From the NCBI GenBank assembly GCA_023144715.1, contig JAGLFC010000033.1, positions 1 to 6,229 of the forward strand: DNA of 6,229 nucleotides, written 5' to 3'. Position numbers and translations under genes: made by a program. Source of the stretch: Gammaproteobacteria bacterium. GTDB lineage: Bacteria > Pseudomonadota > Gammaproteobacteria > GRL18. A model generated the notes under the pieces. The model did not search any database and had not been told where the DNA came from. It saw nothing but the letters and a program-made list of their open reading frames with translations. Positions 1-5,681 of this stretch are shown piece after piece. How positions within the stretch are numbered: the stretch's first letter is position 1; every line of letters starts with the position of its first letter.

Positions 1-1674
1 CATTTGAGTACCAATTAAAATCTGTCGTTGCCCATCCCTTGCCTGTGCAAGCATTGCTTGTAAGGATCCCTTTCTTTGAGTGGTATCTCGATCAATGCGT
101 ATCACTTCACTATCAGGAAAAAGAGAACGCACTGTTTTTTCAACCCGCTCTGTACCCACGCCTAAATAAGACAGTTCAGCATGACCACATTCAGGACATT
201 GCACAGGTAAAGGCTGTTCACTCTGGCAATGATGACAACGTAAACGTTTTTGTTGATGGTGATAGGTGAGTTTGGCATCACAATGGGTACAGTGACCAAT
301 CCAGCCACATTTATTACATAATAGTACAGGTGAATAACCACGTCGATTTTGAAACAATAACACTTGATTATTTTTATCTAAATGTTGTTGCATTAAATTA
401 ATTAAACTACGACTTAAACCATGCTGTAAATACTGACCTCTGACATCCAATAAATGAACTTCTGGTGGCTTTGCCTTGCCTGCTCGTTGACGTAATTTAT
501 GTAATACCATTTTTCCTGTTTGGCAGAGATATAAGGATTCCATTGACGGTGTTGCTGAACCCAAAATAATAGGAATATTTTCATAATGAGCACGTACTAA
601 GGCAATATCTTTGGCAGAATAACGAATACCATCTTGTTGTTTAAAGGAAAGATCATGTTCTTCATCAATAATAATAGCCCCTAGATCAGGCATTGGAGTA
701 AAGATTGCTGAACGTGTACCTATAAGAATACGCACTTCACCACTGGACACTTGTTGCCAGATTTTCATCCGTTGGGTATTATTTAATCCCGAATGTAACG
801 TGTCTATTTTTACCGAAAAACGATGTTCAAAACGATGAATCAATTGTGGTGTTAAACCAATTTCAGGAACAAGTACTAACACTTGCCGTGCATTTTTTAA
901 TTGTTGTTTGATAAAAGACAAATAAACTTCTGTTTTACCACTGCCTGTAATACCATCAATCAGATGGGCTTGATAGCGTTGATCAGATTTAAGTAAACTT
1001 GTGACTGCCTGTTGTTGCTCTTCATTCAGTTGCAAACCAACATTTTTACAAACATCTACAGCCACTTGATCATTGTTATGGCTATCATCTTGTATTTTTG
1101 TAATCAGCCATTTTTTCTTTAATAAAGTGTTTAACGCATGTTGCCATTGTCCTTCTTGTTTTTGAGCAATTTGTGCTTTGGTCAGTCCTTGTGGTGCTTC
1201 TTTTAATTGCTGTAAAATACTGCGTTGGCGTACTGCTCGCGTTAATCTATTCCAATCGGCTTGTTTACCTTCTTCGCTTAAAAACCATAGGATAATGCTA
1301 GGTTCAAGCACTGATTCTTTTTTACGATAATGAACAGGTAATGCACTTCGGTACACGTCACCAATAGGATGATGATAATAAATTGATACCCAATTAAGCA
1401 ATTTCATTATTGTTTCTGGTAAAATAGGTTTTTTATCCAAAATTTTATGAATAGATTTCAGTTTGTTAGGATCAATATCTGTTTTTTGTGACAGTCCTAA
1501 TACTACCGCAATTTTTGTGATACGACCAAACGGGACTAACACTCGAACACCTGGAATAACATCGGCTATTTTGATAGATTCAGGAAGTAAGTAATCAAAT
1601 TTTCTGCGTAAGGGTGCTGGCACAGCCACCTGAACAATATGCAATGTTGGCTCTGTATGAATATTTTTTAACAT
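1..1674 (-). CDS. priA: Primosomal protein N' (replication restart helicase PriA), C-terminus cut by window edge
   Basis: PriA is a superfamily 2 3'-to-5' DNA helicase that recognises stalled or repaired forks and starts primosome reassembly so that DnaB can be reloaded. The frame is open from the ATG at 1674 to the left edge, giving 558 codons; E. coli PriA has about 730, so roughly the last quarter is missing. Visible parts in order: an N-terminal DNA-binding domain (KFDYLLPE near residue 25, YYHHPIGD at 99-106), a helicase domain with Walker A GITGSGKTE (Lys247), Walker B DEEH (337-340) and a GSATP motif, then eight zinc-ligand cysteines (453, 456, 462, 465, 480, 483, 493, 496), and IDRDTT and ILIGTQM at the edge. 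All key residues are intact. The start is uncertain: no Shine-Dalgarno precedes the ATG, whereas a TTG at 1644-1642 aligns with the E. coli first residue and has GAG six bases upstream. It is divergent from the fructosamine kinase gene. Confidence 0.97.
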   Translation of the reverse strand, partial: MLKNIHTEPTLHIVQVAVPAPLRRKFDYLLPESIKIADVIPGVRVLVPFGRITKIAVVLGLSQKTDIDPNKLKSIHKILDKKPILPETIMKLLNWVSIYYHHPIGDVYRSALPVHYRKKESVLEPSIILWFLSEEGKQADWNRLTRAVRQRSILQQLKEAPQGLTKAQIAQKQEGQWQHALNTLLKKKWLITKIQDDSHNNDQVAVDVCKNVGLQLNEEQQQAVTSLLKSDQRYQAHLIDGITGSGKTEVYLSFIKQQLKNARQVLVLVPEIGLTPQLIHRFEHRFSVKIDTLHSGLNNTQRMKIWQQVSSGEVRILIGTRSAIFTPMPDLGAIIIDEEHDLSFKQQDGIRYSAKDIALVRAHYENIPIILGSATPSMESLYLCQTGKMVLHKLRQRAGKAKPPEVHLLDVRGQYLQHGLSRSLINLMQQHLDKNNQVLLFQNRRGYSPVLLCNKCGWIGHCTHCDAKLTYHHQQKRLRCHHCQSEQPLPVQCPECGHAELSYLGVGTERVEKTVRSLFPDSEVIRIDRDTTQRKGSLQAMLAQARDGQRQILIGTQM

Positions 1675-1711
1675 AGAATGGATGATAATATCTTAGATGA
1701 ATCAATGGCAA
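1675..1711. promoter_or_regulatory. Very short divergent priA / fructosamine-kinase control region (candidate promoters)
   Basis: Only 22 bp (1675-1696) separate the two annotated start codons, so promoters must overlap coding sequence. For priA the minus strand offers TTGCCA (1711-1706) and TATTAT (1690-1685), but with a short 15-bp spacer. For the kinase, GATAAT on the plus strand (1684-1689) would place the transcript start almost at the ATG. An alternative is TTGGCT (1647-1652) followed 16 bp later by TAACAT (1669-1674). These are fits by eye to sigma-70 hexamers in AT-rich DNA, so any of them may be chance. Confidence 0.3.
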
Positions 1712-2569
1712 GCAATATCTGATCATATCAGTGAAACATTAAACACGCCCTTTCACATTCAACAAACCGTCGCAGTGGGTGGTGGTGATATTAATGAAGC
1801 CTATCAAGTGATAGGAAATGAGCAACAAGCGTATTTTGTGAAACTGAATCATGTGTCACTTGAATTTATGTTCCAAGTGGAATTTGATAGTTTAAATGAA
1901 TTATTGCAAGCAAAAAACTTTCGTATTCCAAAGCCTATTTGTTTTGGCGTTGTTGGCAGTAAAAGCTATCTCGTATTGGAATATATTACTATGAATACTC
2001 ATGGTAACCAGAAAAAACTAGGTAGAGCATTGGCTCAAATGCATCAAATTAGCACGTCTGACTATGGCTGGTATCAAAATAATGTCATCGGCAGTAGTTT
2101 ACAACAGAATAACAAAGAATCTGATTGGCTCACATTTTGGCGTGAACAACGCTTAATGCCACAATTCCAAATGCTTTACGATAAAGGTCATCAACATCAA
2201 TTTCAAGCTATTACTGAACAATTATTCGTCCATTTAGATATATTATTAGGCAAGCATCAGCCTATAGCCTCTTTATTACATGGTGATTTATGGTCAGGTA
2301 ATTATGCGTTTGATCATCAAGGTCAGCCTACTATTTTTGATCCTGCCTTATATTATGGCGATAGAGAAGTGGATCGAGCCATGACTGAATTATTTGGTGG
2401 TTTTAGTCAAGATTTTTATCAGGCTTATGATGAAATTTTGCCACTAGAAGAAGGTTATCAACAGCGTAAGATTGTGTACAATCTATATCATATTCTTAAT
2501 CATGCGAATTTATTCGGGGCTTCTTATCTGCAACAAGCTAAGAATATGATAGATCATATCATTCTATAG
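1697..2569 (+). CDS. Fructosamine kinase family protein (YniA/FN3K-like)
   Basis: This 290-aa protein belongs to the fructosamine/ketosamine-3-kinase family, which has an aminoglycoside-phosphotransferase-like fold. Family members phosphorylate sugar adducts on amines, which destabilises them, so a role in protein or metabolite deglycation in the cytoplasm is likely; the substrate of this member is not shown. The sequence has a glycine-rich nucleotide loop GGGDIN (28-33), the probable ATP lysine in YFVKL (Lys49), the catalytic HGDLWSGN (195-202, with Asp197 and Asn202), the metal-binding FDPA (Asp215) and the family signature YGDREVD (220-226). Length matches E. coli YniA (about 286 aa), including the opening with Trp-Gln-Ala-Ile. 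An in-frame TAG lies directly before the ATG, so no longer form is possible, and no clear Shine-Dalgarno is present. It is divergent from priA and convergent with the gene ending at 2578. Confidence 0.93.
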   Translation: MNQWQAISDHISETLNTPFHIQQTVAVGGGDINEAYQVIGNEQQAYFVKLNHVSLEFMFQVEFDSLNELLQAKNFRIPKPICFGVVGSKSYLVLEYITMNTHGNQKKLGRALAQMHQISTSDYGWYQNNVIGSSLQQNNKESDWLTFWREQRLMPQFQMLYDKGHQHQFQAITEQLFVHLDILLGKHQPIASLLHGDLWSGNYAFDHQGQPTIFDPALYYGDREVDRAMTELFGGFSQDFYQAYDEILPLEEGYQQRKIVYNLYHILNHANLFGASYLQQAKNMIDHIIL

Positions 2570-2577
2570 TAAACTAT

Positions 2578-3162
2578 TTACAATAATAAAGAATAAATAG
2601 CAGGCATAAAACTTAATTTTGATTCCACCTTAGGTTCTGGTATAAATTTAAGATTATCAAAACCAATTCCATCCGTTCTTATTGCTTTAGCTTGTGAAAA
2701 TTCAACACGTTGAATGCCAGATTTTCCAATGGCTAATGTAAAAAATTCACCGTCACCACCACCTGAACCTGCTGCCTCTTTTACTCCTAATACATTACCA
2801 CCAATTTGAGCATCGTATGCAGTGAATAAAAAACCATTTATTCCAACATCAATGCCTGTTAGACTTACAAAAGAAACAGGTGGTTCAAAAATCATAATAA
2901 TAGGATTGTATGGCTGTGGCATATAATCAGCAACAGTGTGATACAGTGTAATATCAGGTGATACGCCAGGCGAGTCCTGCATACGACCATCGGTTAAGGC
3001 ATTAATAAAAGTCACACCTAGATTTGAATAATGATCATCAACCGTTATATTTATATCTAAATCATCAAAATTAATGGCTACCACATCATCTAAATCAGTT
3101 TCTACAGCAACCGCATTAATCGCTAGAGAAAGAAAGAAAGACAAAAATAAATATTTTTTCAT
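2578..3162 (-). CDS. Small secreted protein with C-terminal PEP motif, unknown function
   Basis: I do not recognise a specific family. The chosen start (3162) gives 194 aa beginning MKKYLFLSFFLSLAINAVA, a clear Sec signal peptide with likely cleavage after Ala19 (AVA). An in-frame ATG 17 codons upstream (3213) would bury this signal and lacks the GGAG site found at 3171-3174. The mature part looks like a beta-sandwich of the kind common in PEP-CTERM and other surface proteins: INFDDL near 30, YSNLGVTF near 45-52, a Gly-rich turn, and GFDNLKF leading into IPEP (PEP at 175-177). After PEP only 17 residues follow (ending FMPAIYSLLL), with no proper membrane helix and no terminal arginines, so it is not a standard exosortase substrate. 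No frameshift that would restore such a tail is visible in the other frames. It ends 8 bp from the convergent kinase gene. An extracellular or periplasmic location is the safest inference. Confidence 0.8.
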   Translation of the reverse strand: MKKYLFLSFFLSLAINAVAVETDLDDVVAINFDDLDINITVDDHYSNLGVTFINALTDGRMQDSPGVSPDITLYHTVADYMPQPYNPIIMIFEPPVSFVSLTGIDVGINGFLFTAYDAQIGGNVLGVKEAAGSGGGDGEFFTLAIGKSGIQRVEFSQAKAIRTDGIGFDNLKFIPEPKVESKLSFMPAIYSLLL

Positions 3163-3170
3163 CCAAATAT

Positions 3171-3174
3171 CTCC
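3171..3174 (-). promoter_or_regulatory. Shine-Dalgarno site that fixes the secreted-protein start
   Basis: GGAG on the minus strand sits 8 nt before the ATG at 3162. It supports this start over the upstream in-frame ATG at 3213. Confidence 0.7.
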
Positions 3175-3206
3175 ATATTCAAGTAAAAAATTAAAAATAA
3201 TAGAAA

Positions 3207-3226
3207 ATTCCAAAATTTCATGGAAT
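3207..3226. repeat. Inverted repeat upstream of the secreted-protein gene
   Basis: ATTCCA (3207-3212) and TGGAAT (3221-3226) form a perfect 6-bp inverted repeat with an 8-nt spacer. It begins 45 bp upstream of the ATG at 3162 and lies between that start and the candidate -10 at 3274-3269. It could be an operator half-site pair or a hairpin in the 5' leader; in such AT-rich DNA chance is also possible. Confidence 0.35.
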
Positions 3227-3268
3227 ATAAAAAACCTTATAAGTTCAATGAATAAGATTTTTAAATCA

Positions 3269-3274
3269 ATTATA
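3269..3274 (-). promoter_or_regulatory. Candidate -10 box for the secreted-protein gene
   Basis: A perfect TATAAT lies on the minus strand about 107 bp upstream of the ATG at 3162, in the 214-bp spacer 3163-3376. No good -35 hexamer lies 16-18 bp upstream (the best is GTTAGT-like); a TTGCCA (on the minus strand near 3313-3308) is too far away at 33 bp. The secreted-protein gene probably has its own promoter, because 214 bp separate it from the preceding operon, but this exact site is a guess. Confidence 0.35.
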
Positions 3275-3356
3275 CATGAAAACCATACTATACTAACCTT
3301 TTATTTTTGGCAAGTTTTAAAATTTTTATTTATTGCTATGTAACAAACAATAGATT

Positions 3357-3369
3357 CTTTATTATAAAG
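3357..3369. repeat. Short AT-rich palindrome just after the operon's last stop codon
   Basis: CTTTAT and ATAAAG flank a single base, 8 bp beyond the end of the nucleotidyltransferase gene. Only one of the six pairs is G-C, and in the operon's direction no T-run follows directly, so it is at best a weak terminator or end-of-message hairpin. Confidence 0.2.
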
Positions 3370-3376
3370 CTATTTT

Positions 3377-4438
3377 TTATTCATGATTTTTAGTGTTATA
3401 TCGAATCTTATAACTTAAATGCTTAATTAACATAGGTAAAGGCATTCTTATCCAATGAGAGCGAACAAAGAGTAACCACTCAGCAAAAGGTGCCTTCATA
3501 TTTTCAACATTTTTAGGGGCAATAAGACCTTGTATTAAATGTAACATCAGCCAATTAGTAAAAAAATTAGGTCGATCTTTAGCACTCTCTGAGAGAACAT
3601 CAATAGGTATTGGCGTATTTAAAAGTAATTTTAAATGAAATAAAGCATAATAAAGAGGTCTTTGTAAACCTAAATCTCTTGCACGAGGAACAAGTTCCGA
3701 CCAAAAATTTTCCTTTTTAGAAAATTGCATACATAATTCATGCATATCCACCAAATCTCTTAAACCACCGCGTAATTCATCATTAAAAAATAAATGTGTC
3801 GCACTGTGTAAAACTAAATCCTTAGCTTCTAAAATATAAAAAGGACTGTTATCAATCAATAGTGCTTTTTCCAATAATTTTGACGCATCCAATTTAATTC
3901 GACTCACGGGGGGAACAATATTATGATGTAAATCCACTTCCATTTTTCTACTTTGATGGATTAATGGCGGTACTTCATGCATCCAATCACGATAATAGTG
4001 CTGATCGTATTCATTAACTTCACCATATTGCCATCCCCCTGACAACAATATTTTCTCTGTGGTGCTTAAATTAGACTTTGCAACTAAGAGATCAATATCG
4101 GATAAACGTCTTCCCGAATACGCTCCTAATTGTGCTTGAATATAAGCTCCACCTTTCAATAAAACAATAGGAATTTTACTGGTACTGATTTGTTTCGCCA
4201 GATGTACCATTTCTCGCCGTGCTTGAATGCGAAAATAACGATTATAAATACTACTACCGAGCATAATATTTTTTACTCTAGCAGGAATTTTTTCTAATAA
4301 AGATGATCGTTCCATTAAAAAATAGAGATGTCCTAAGAGATGCGTATGACGAGCAAAACGAATTGTTTCGTCCCAGTCTTCAACTGTATAAGAAACAGCA
4401 CATTCAGGATCGGATAGAAGTTTCAATAATAGCTTCAT
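3377..4438 (-). CDS. Nucleotidyltransferase-fold protein of the HPr-rel-A cassette
   Basis: This 353-aa cytoplasmic protein fits the uncharacterised nucleotidyltransferase family I know as Pfam NTP_transf_5 (PF14907). The core shows LLKGGAY (93-99) followed by GRRLSDIDLLV (109-119), where Asp114 and Asp116 are the expected metal-binding pair, and EVDLHH (167-172), where Asp169 is the likely third acidic residue. The helical C-terminal half has no motif I recognise. The catalytic residues look intact, so it should transfer a nucleotide or a related group, but the acceptor is unknown. The ATG follows the stop codon of the kinase-like gene with no bases between, and no separate ribosome site is visible, so translation is probably coupled. 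Related nucleotidyltransferases accompany HprK-like kinases in some lasso-peptide clusters, which suggests, but does not show, a role in modifying a peptide or protein. It is the last gene of the operon. Confidence 0.88.
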   Translation of the reverse strand: MKLLLKLLSDPECAVSYTVEDWDETIRFARHTHLLGHLYFLMERSSLLEKIPARVKNIMLGSSIYNRYFRIQARREMVHLAKQISTSKIPIVLLKGGAYIQAQLGAYSGRRLSDIDLLVAKSNLSTTEKILLSGGWQYGEVNEYDQHYYRDWMHEVPPLIHQSRKMEVDLHHNIVPPVSRIKLDASKLLEKALLIDNSPFYILEAKDLVLHSATHLFFNDELRGGLRDLVDMHELCMQFSKKENFWSELVPRARDLGLQRPLYYALFHLKLLLNTPIPIDVLSESAKDRPNFFTNWLMLHLIQGLIAPKNVENMKAPFAEWLLFVRSHWIRMPLPMLIKHLSYKIRYNTKNHE

Positions 4439-5359
4439 TTATATTACAACTGTTTTTTTATCAACAGTATCTTCAACAAGCTGATTAAGTGTCTTAATCG
4501 CATCATCAATATGACTATAATGTAAATTATAGGTATCACATTTTTGAATCAATGTAGACAATGCCTTATATCCTCGATTTTGGGTTAAGTGATAATTAAA
4601 AGAATTTTGGGTTGCACTCACAAAAGAAAGAGCCTTATCTTCTTTTGATAAATTACAGCGGATATTCATATCATATTTTGGAAAAATAACTAAAGCAGGA
4701 TCACCCCACTCATTTTGACGTAAAAAACTTTCGGAAGTGGGGGCAAGATGTGCAACATCCCCTTTTTTTGTGCCTTCAAAAGTAGGGCCTAGTATTGCTT
4801 TTTCACTAAAATTTTTAATAATATCAATAGAGTTATTTTTTAAGGGTATTGCTCTTGGAATAGGAATAATTTTTCCTGAGTTGGGTTCAATAATGCTAAA
4901 TTCATCCGATAATAATCGCCAACCACTTAACATTAAAATAGAGCATAGCGTACTTTTTCCTGAACCTGATGTCGCAGGAAAGACAACCGTTAAACCTTTA
5001 TATTCAAGAACCGCTGAATGTAACATAATATTTTGATGAGCTGACAGAGCAATACACCAATTTAAACCCCATTCAGCTAATGGATAAGCAAGATTATAGG
5101 GATAAGGTTCAAAAGGTTCTGAGCTATCAACAGTAAATACGGCTTGTTGATGCCATAAACGTCTTAAACCTTTTTTTTGCTTGATTTGTATATGAAAATC
5201 AGAAATGCAAGCTTGATTAATTAAAGGTAAAGAAGCATACATTTTTACAAATGTTTCAAGAAAAAGAGGTATATCTGTTTTTAGGCAGATATTAAAAGGA
5301 CCTATTGAATAATTAAGCCCTTTTGTTTTAGCTATTTTTAAAAGAACTGATAATGGCAC
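4439..5359 (-). CDS. HprK-related kinase A (HPr kinase-like ATPase)
   Basis: This 306-aa protein contains a P-loop kinase domain related to HPr kinase/phosphorylase and matches the family I know as HprK_rel_A (TIGR04352). Visible motifs are LHSAV (His114), a Walker A-type loop PATSGSGKST (128-137, Lys135), and GWRLLSDE (146-153), which parallels GHRLVADD of HprK. His114 lies 21 residues before the P-loop lysine, the same spacing as in HprK. The first Gly of the classical P-loop is Ala here. The N-terminal HprK domain is absent and replaced by about 100 residues of unknown role. By analogy it would phosphorylate a protein or peptide on Ser, but no HPr gene is nearby and the target is unknown. 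The start is a GTG at 5359, one base after the TGA of the PqqD-like gene; an in-frame TAG at 5389-5387 leaves little room upstream, and no Shine-Dalgarno is seen, which suggests translational coupling. Confidence 0.9.
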   Translation of the reverse strand: MPLSVLLKIAKTKGLNYSIGPFNICLKTDIPLFLETFVKMYASLPLINQACISDFHIQIKQKKGLRRLWHQQAVFTVDSSEPFEPYPYNLAYPLAEWGLNWCIALSAHQNIMLHSAVLEYKGLTVVFPATSGSGKSTLCSILMLSGWRLLSDEFSIIEPNSGKIIPIPRAIPLKNNSIDIIKNFSEKAILGPTFEGTKKGDVAHLAPTSESFLRQNEWGDPALVIFPKYDMNIRCNLSKEDKALSFVSATQNSFNYHLTQNRGYKALSTLIQKCDTYNLHYSHIDDAIKTLNQLVEDTVDKKTVVI

Positions 5360-5360
5360 A

Positions 5361-5669
5361 TCAGCAAAGTGATTTGTTCTGATAGTCTATTAACTCCAAT
5401 GCTTTCAAATGTTCTAATACTGTTAACACTTTTTTATTCCATTGTTCAGTATGCTCTTCATCACATAAAATAGCACTATATTCAGCAATATCATATAAAG
5501 AAGCAGGTTTTTTTAATAGAAATTGAAGAATTTCAAAAGGAAAAAGATTCAACAAATGAGTATCTCCAGAAAAAGGATTATAAACACTAATATTAATACC
5601 CCAATCTATAAACTCAAGTTTCTTTTTATCTTTGGTCAATTCAGAAAATATTTGCCATACTTCATTCAT
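5361..5669 (-). CDS. PqqD-like peptide chaperone of the HPr-rel-A cassette
   Basis: This small 102-aa protein fits the PqqD-related family I know as PqqD_rel_X (TIGR04353), found with HprK-related kinase A. PqqD-like domains are winged-helix RiPP recognition elements that bind a precursor peptide and present it to modifying enzymes. The family pattern is visible: a first beta-strand segment with EFIDWG (19-24), the hallmark SGDTHLL (34-40), a helical stretch FPFEILQFLLKKP, and a final helix around VLEHLKALELIDY that ends in the usual 'leucine-rich helix then L-I' manner. It starts 12 nt after the upstream exported-protein gene and ends 1 nt before the kinase-like gene, so the three are surely co-transcribed. 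No good Shine-Dalgarno precedes the ATG. The likely role is to bind the substrate for the kinase and/or nucleotidyltransferase; this is inferred from family and position. Confidence 0.85.
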   Translation of the reverse strand: MNEVWQIFSELTKDKKKLEFIDWGINISVYNPFSGDTHLLNLFPFEILQFLLKKPASLYDIAEYSAILCDEEHTEQWNKKVLTVLEHLKALELIDYQNKSLC

Positions 5670-5681
5670 TAAATTAATAAT

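Noticed and set aside
39..269. Plus-strand 76-codon open frame
   Set aside because: It lies wholly inside priA on the other strand, across the zinc-binding region where the real frame is strongly conserved; the encoded peptide has no recognisable feature.
2541..2581. Hairpins at the convergent gene ends (AGAATATGATA/TATCATTCT and GTAAA/TTTAC) as a bidirectional terminator
   Set aside because: The stems are short, AT-rich and one is bulged, no T-run follows, and the first lies within coding sequence; not enough to call a terminator.
2578..2640. Frameshift hiding a full PEP-CTERM tail
   Set aside because: The other two frames after the PEP motif hit stops quickly and show no hydrophobic helix followed by arginines.
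3160..3213. Upstream ATG for the secreted protein (3213)
   Set aside because: It adds 17 residues ahead of a typical Sec signal and lacks the GGAG that precedes the ATG at 3162.
3074..3343. Plus-strand 89-codon open frame with a hydrophobic tail
   Set aside because: It overlaps the signal-peptide end of the secreted-protein gene and the AT-rich spacer; composition is Lys/Ile/Phe-rich as expected from random AT-rich DNA, and no ribosome site supports it.
4303..4488. Plus-strand 61-codon open frame
   Set aside because: It is antisense to the start of the nucleotidyltransferase and the end of the kinase-like gene, both well supported.
4737..5036. Plus-strand 99-codon open frame
   Set aside because: It is antisense to the P-loop region of the kinase-like gene and has no family likeness.
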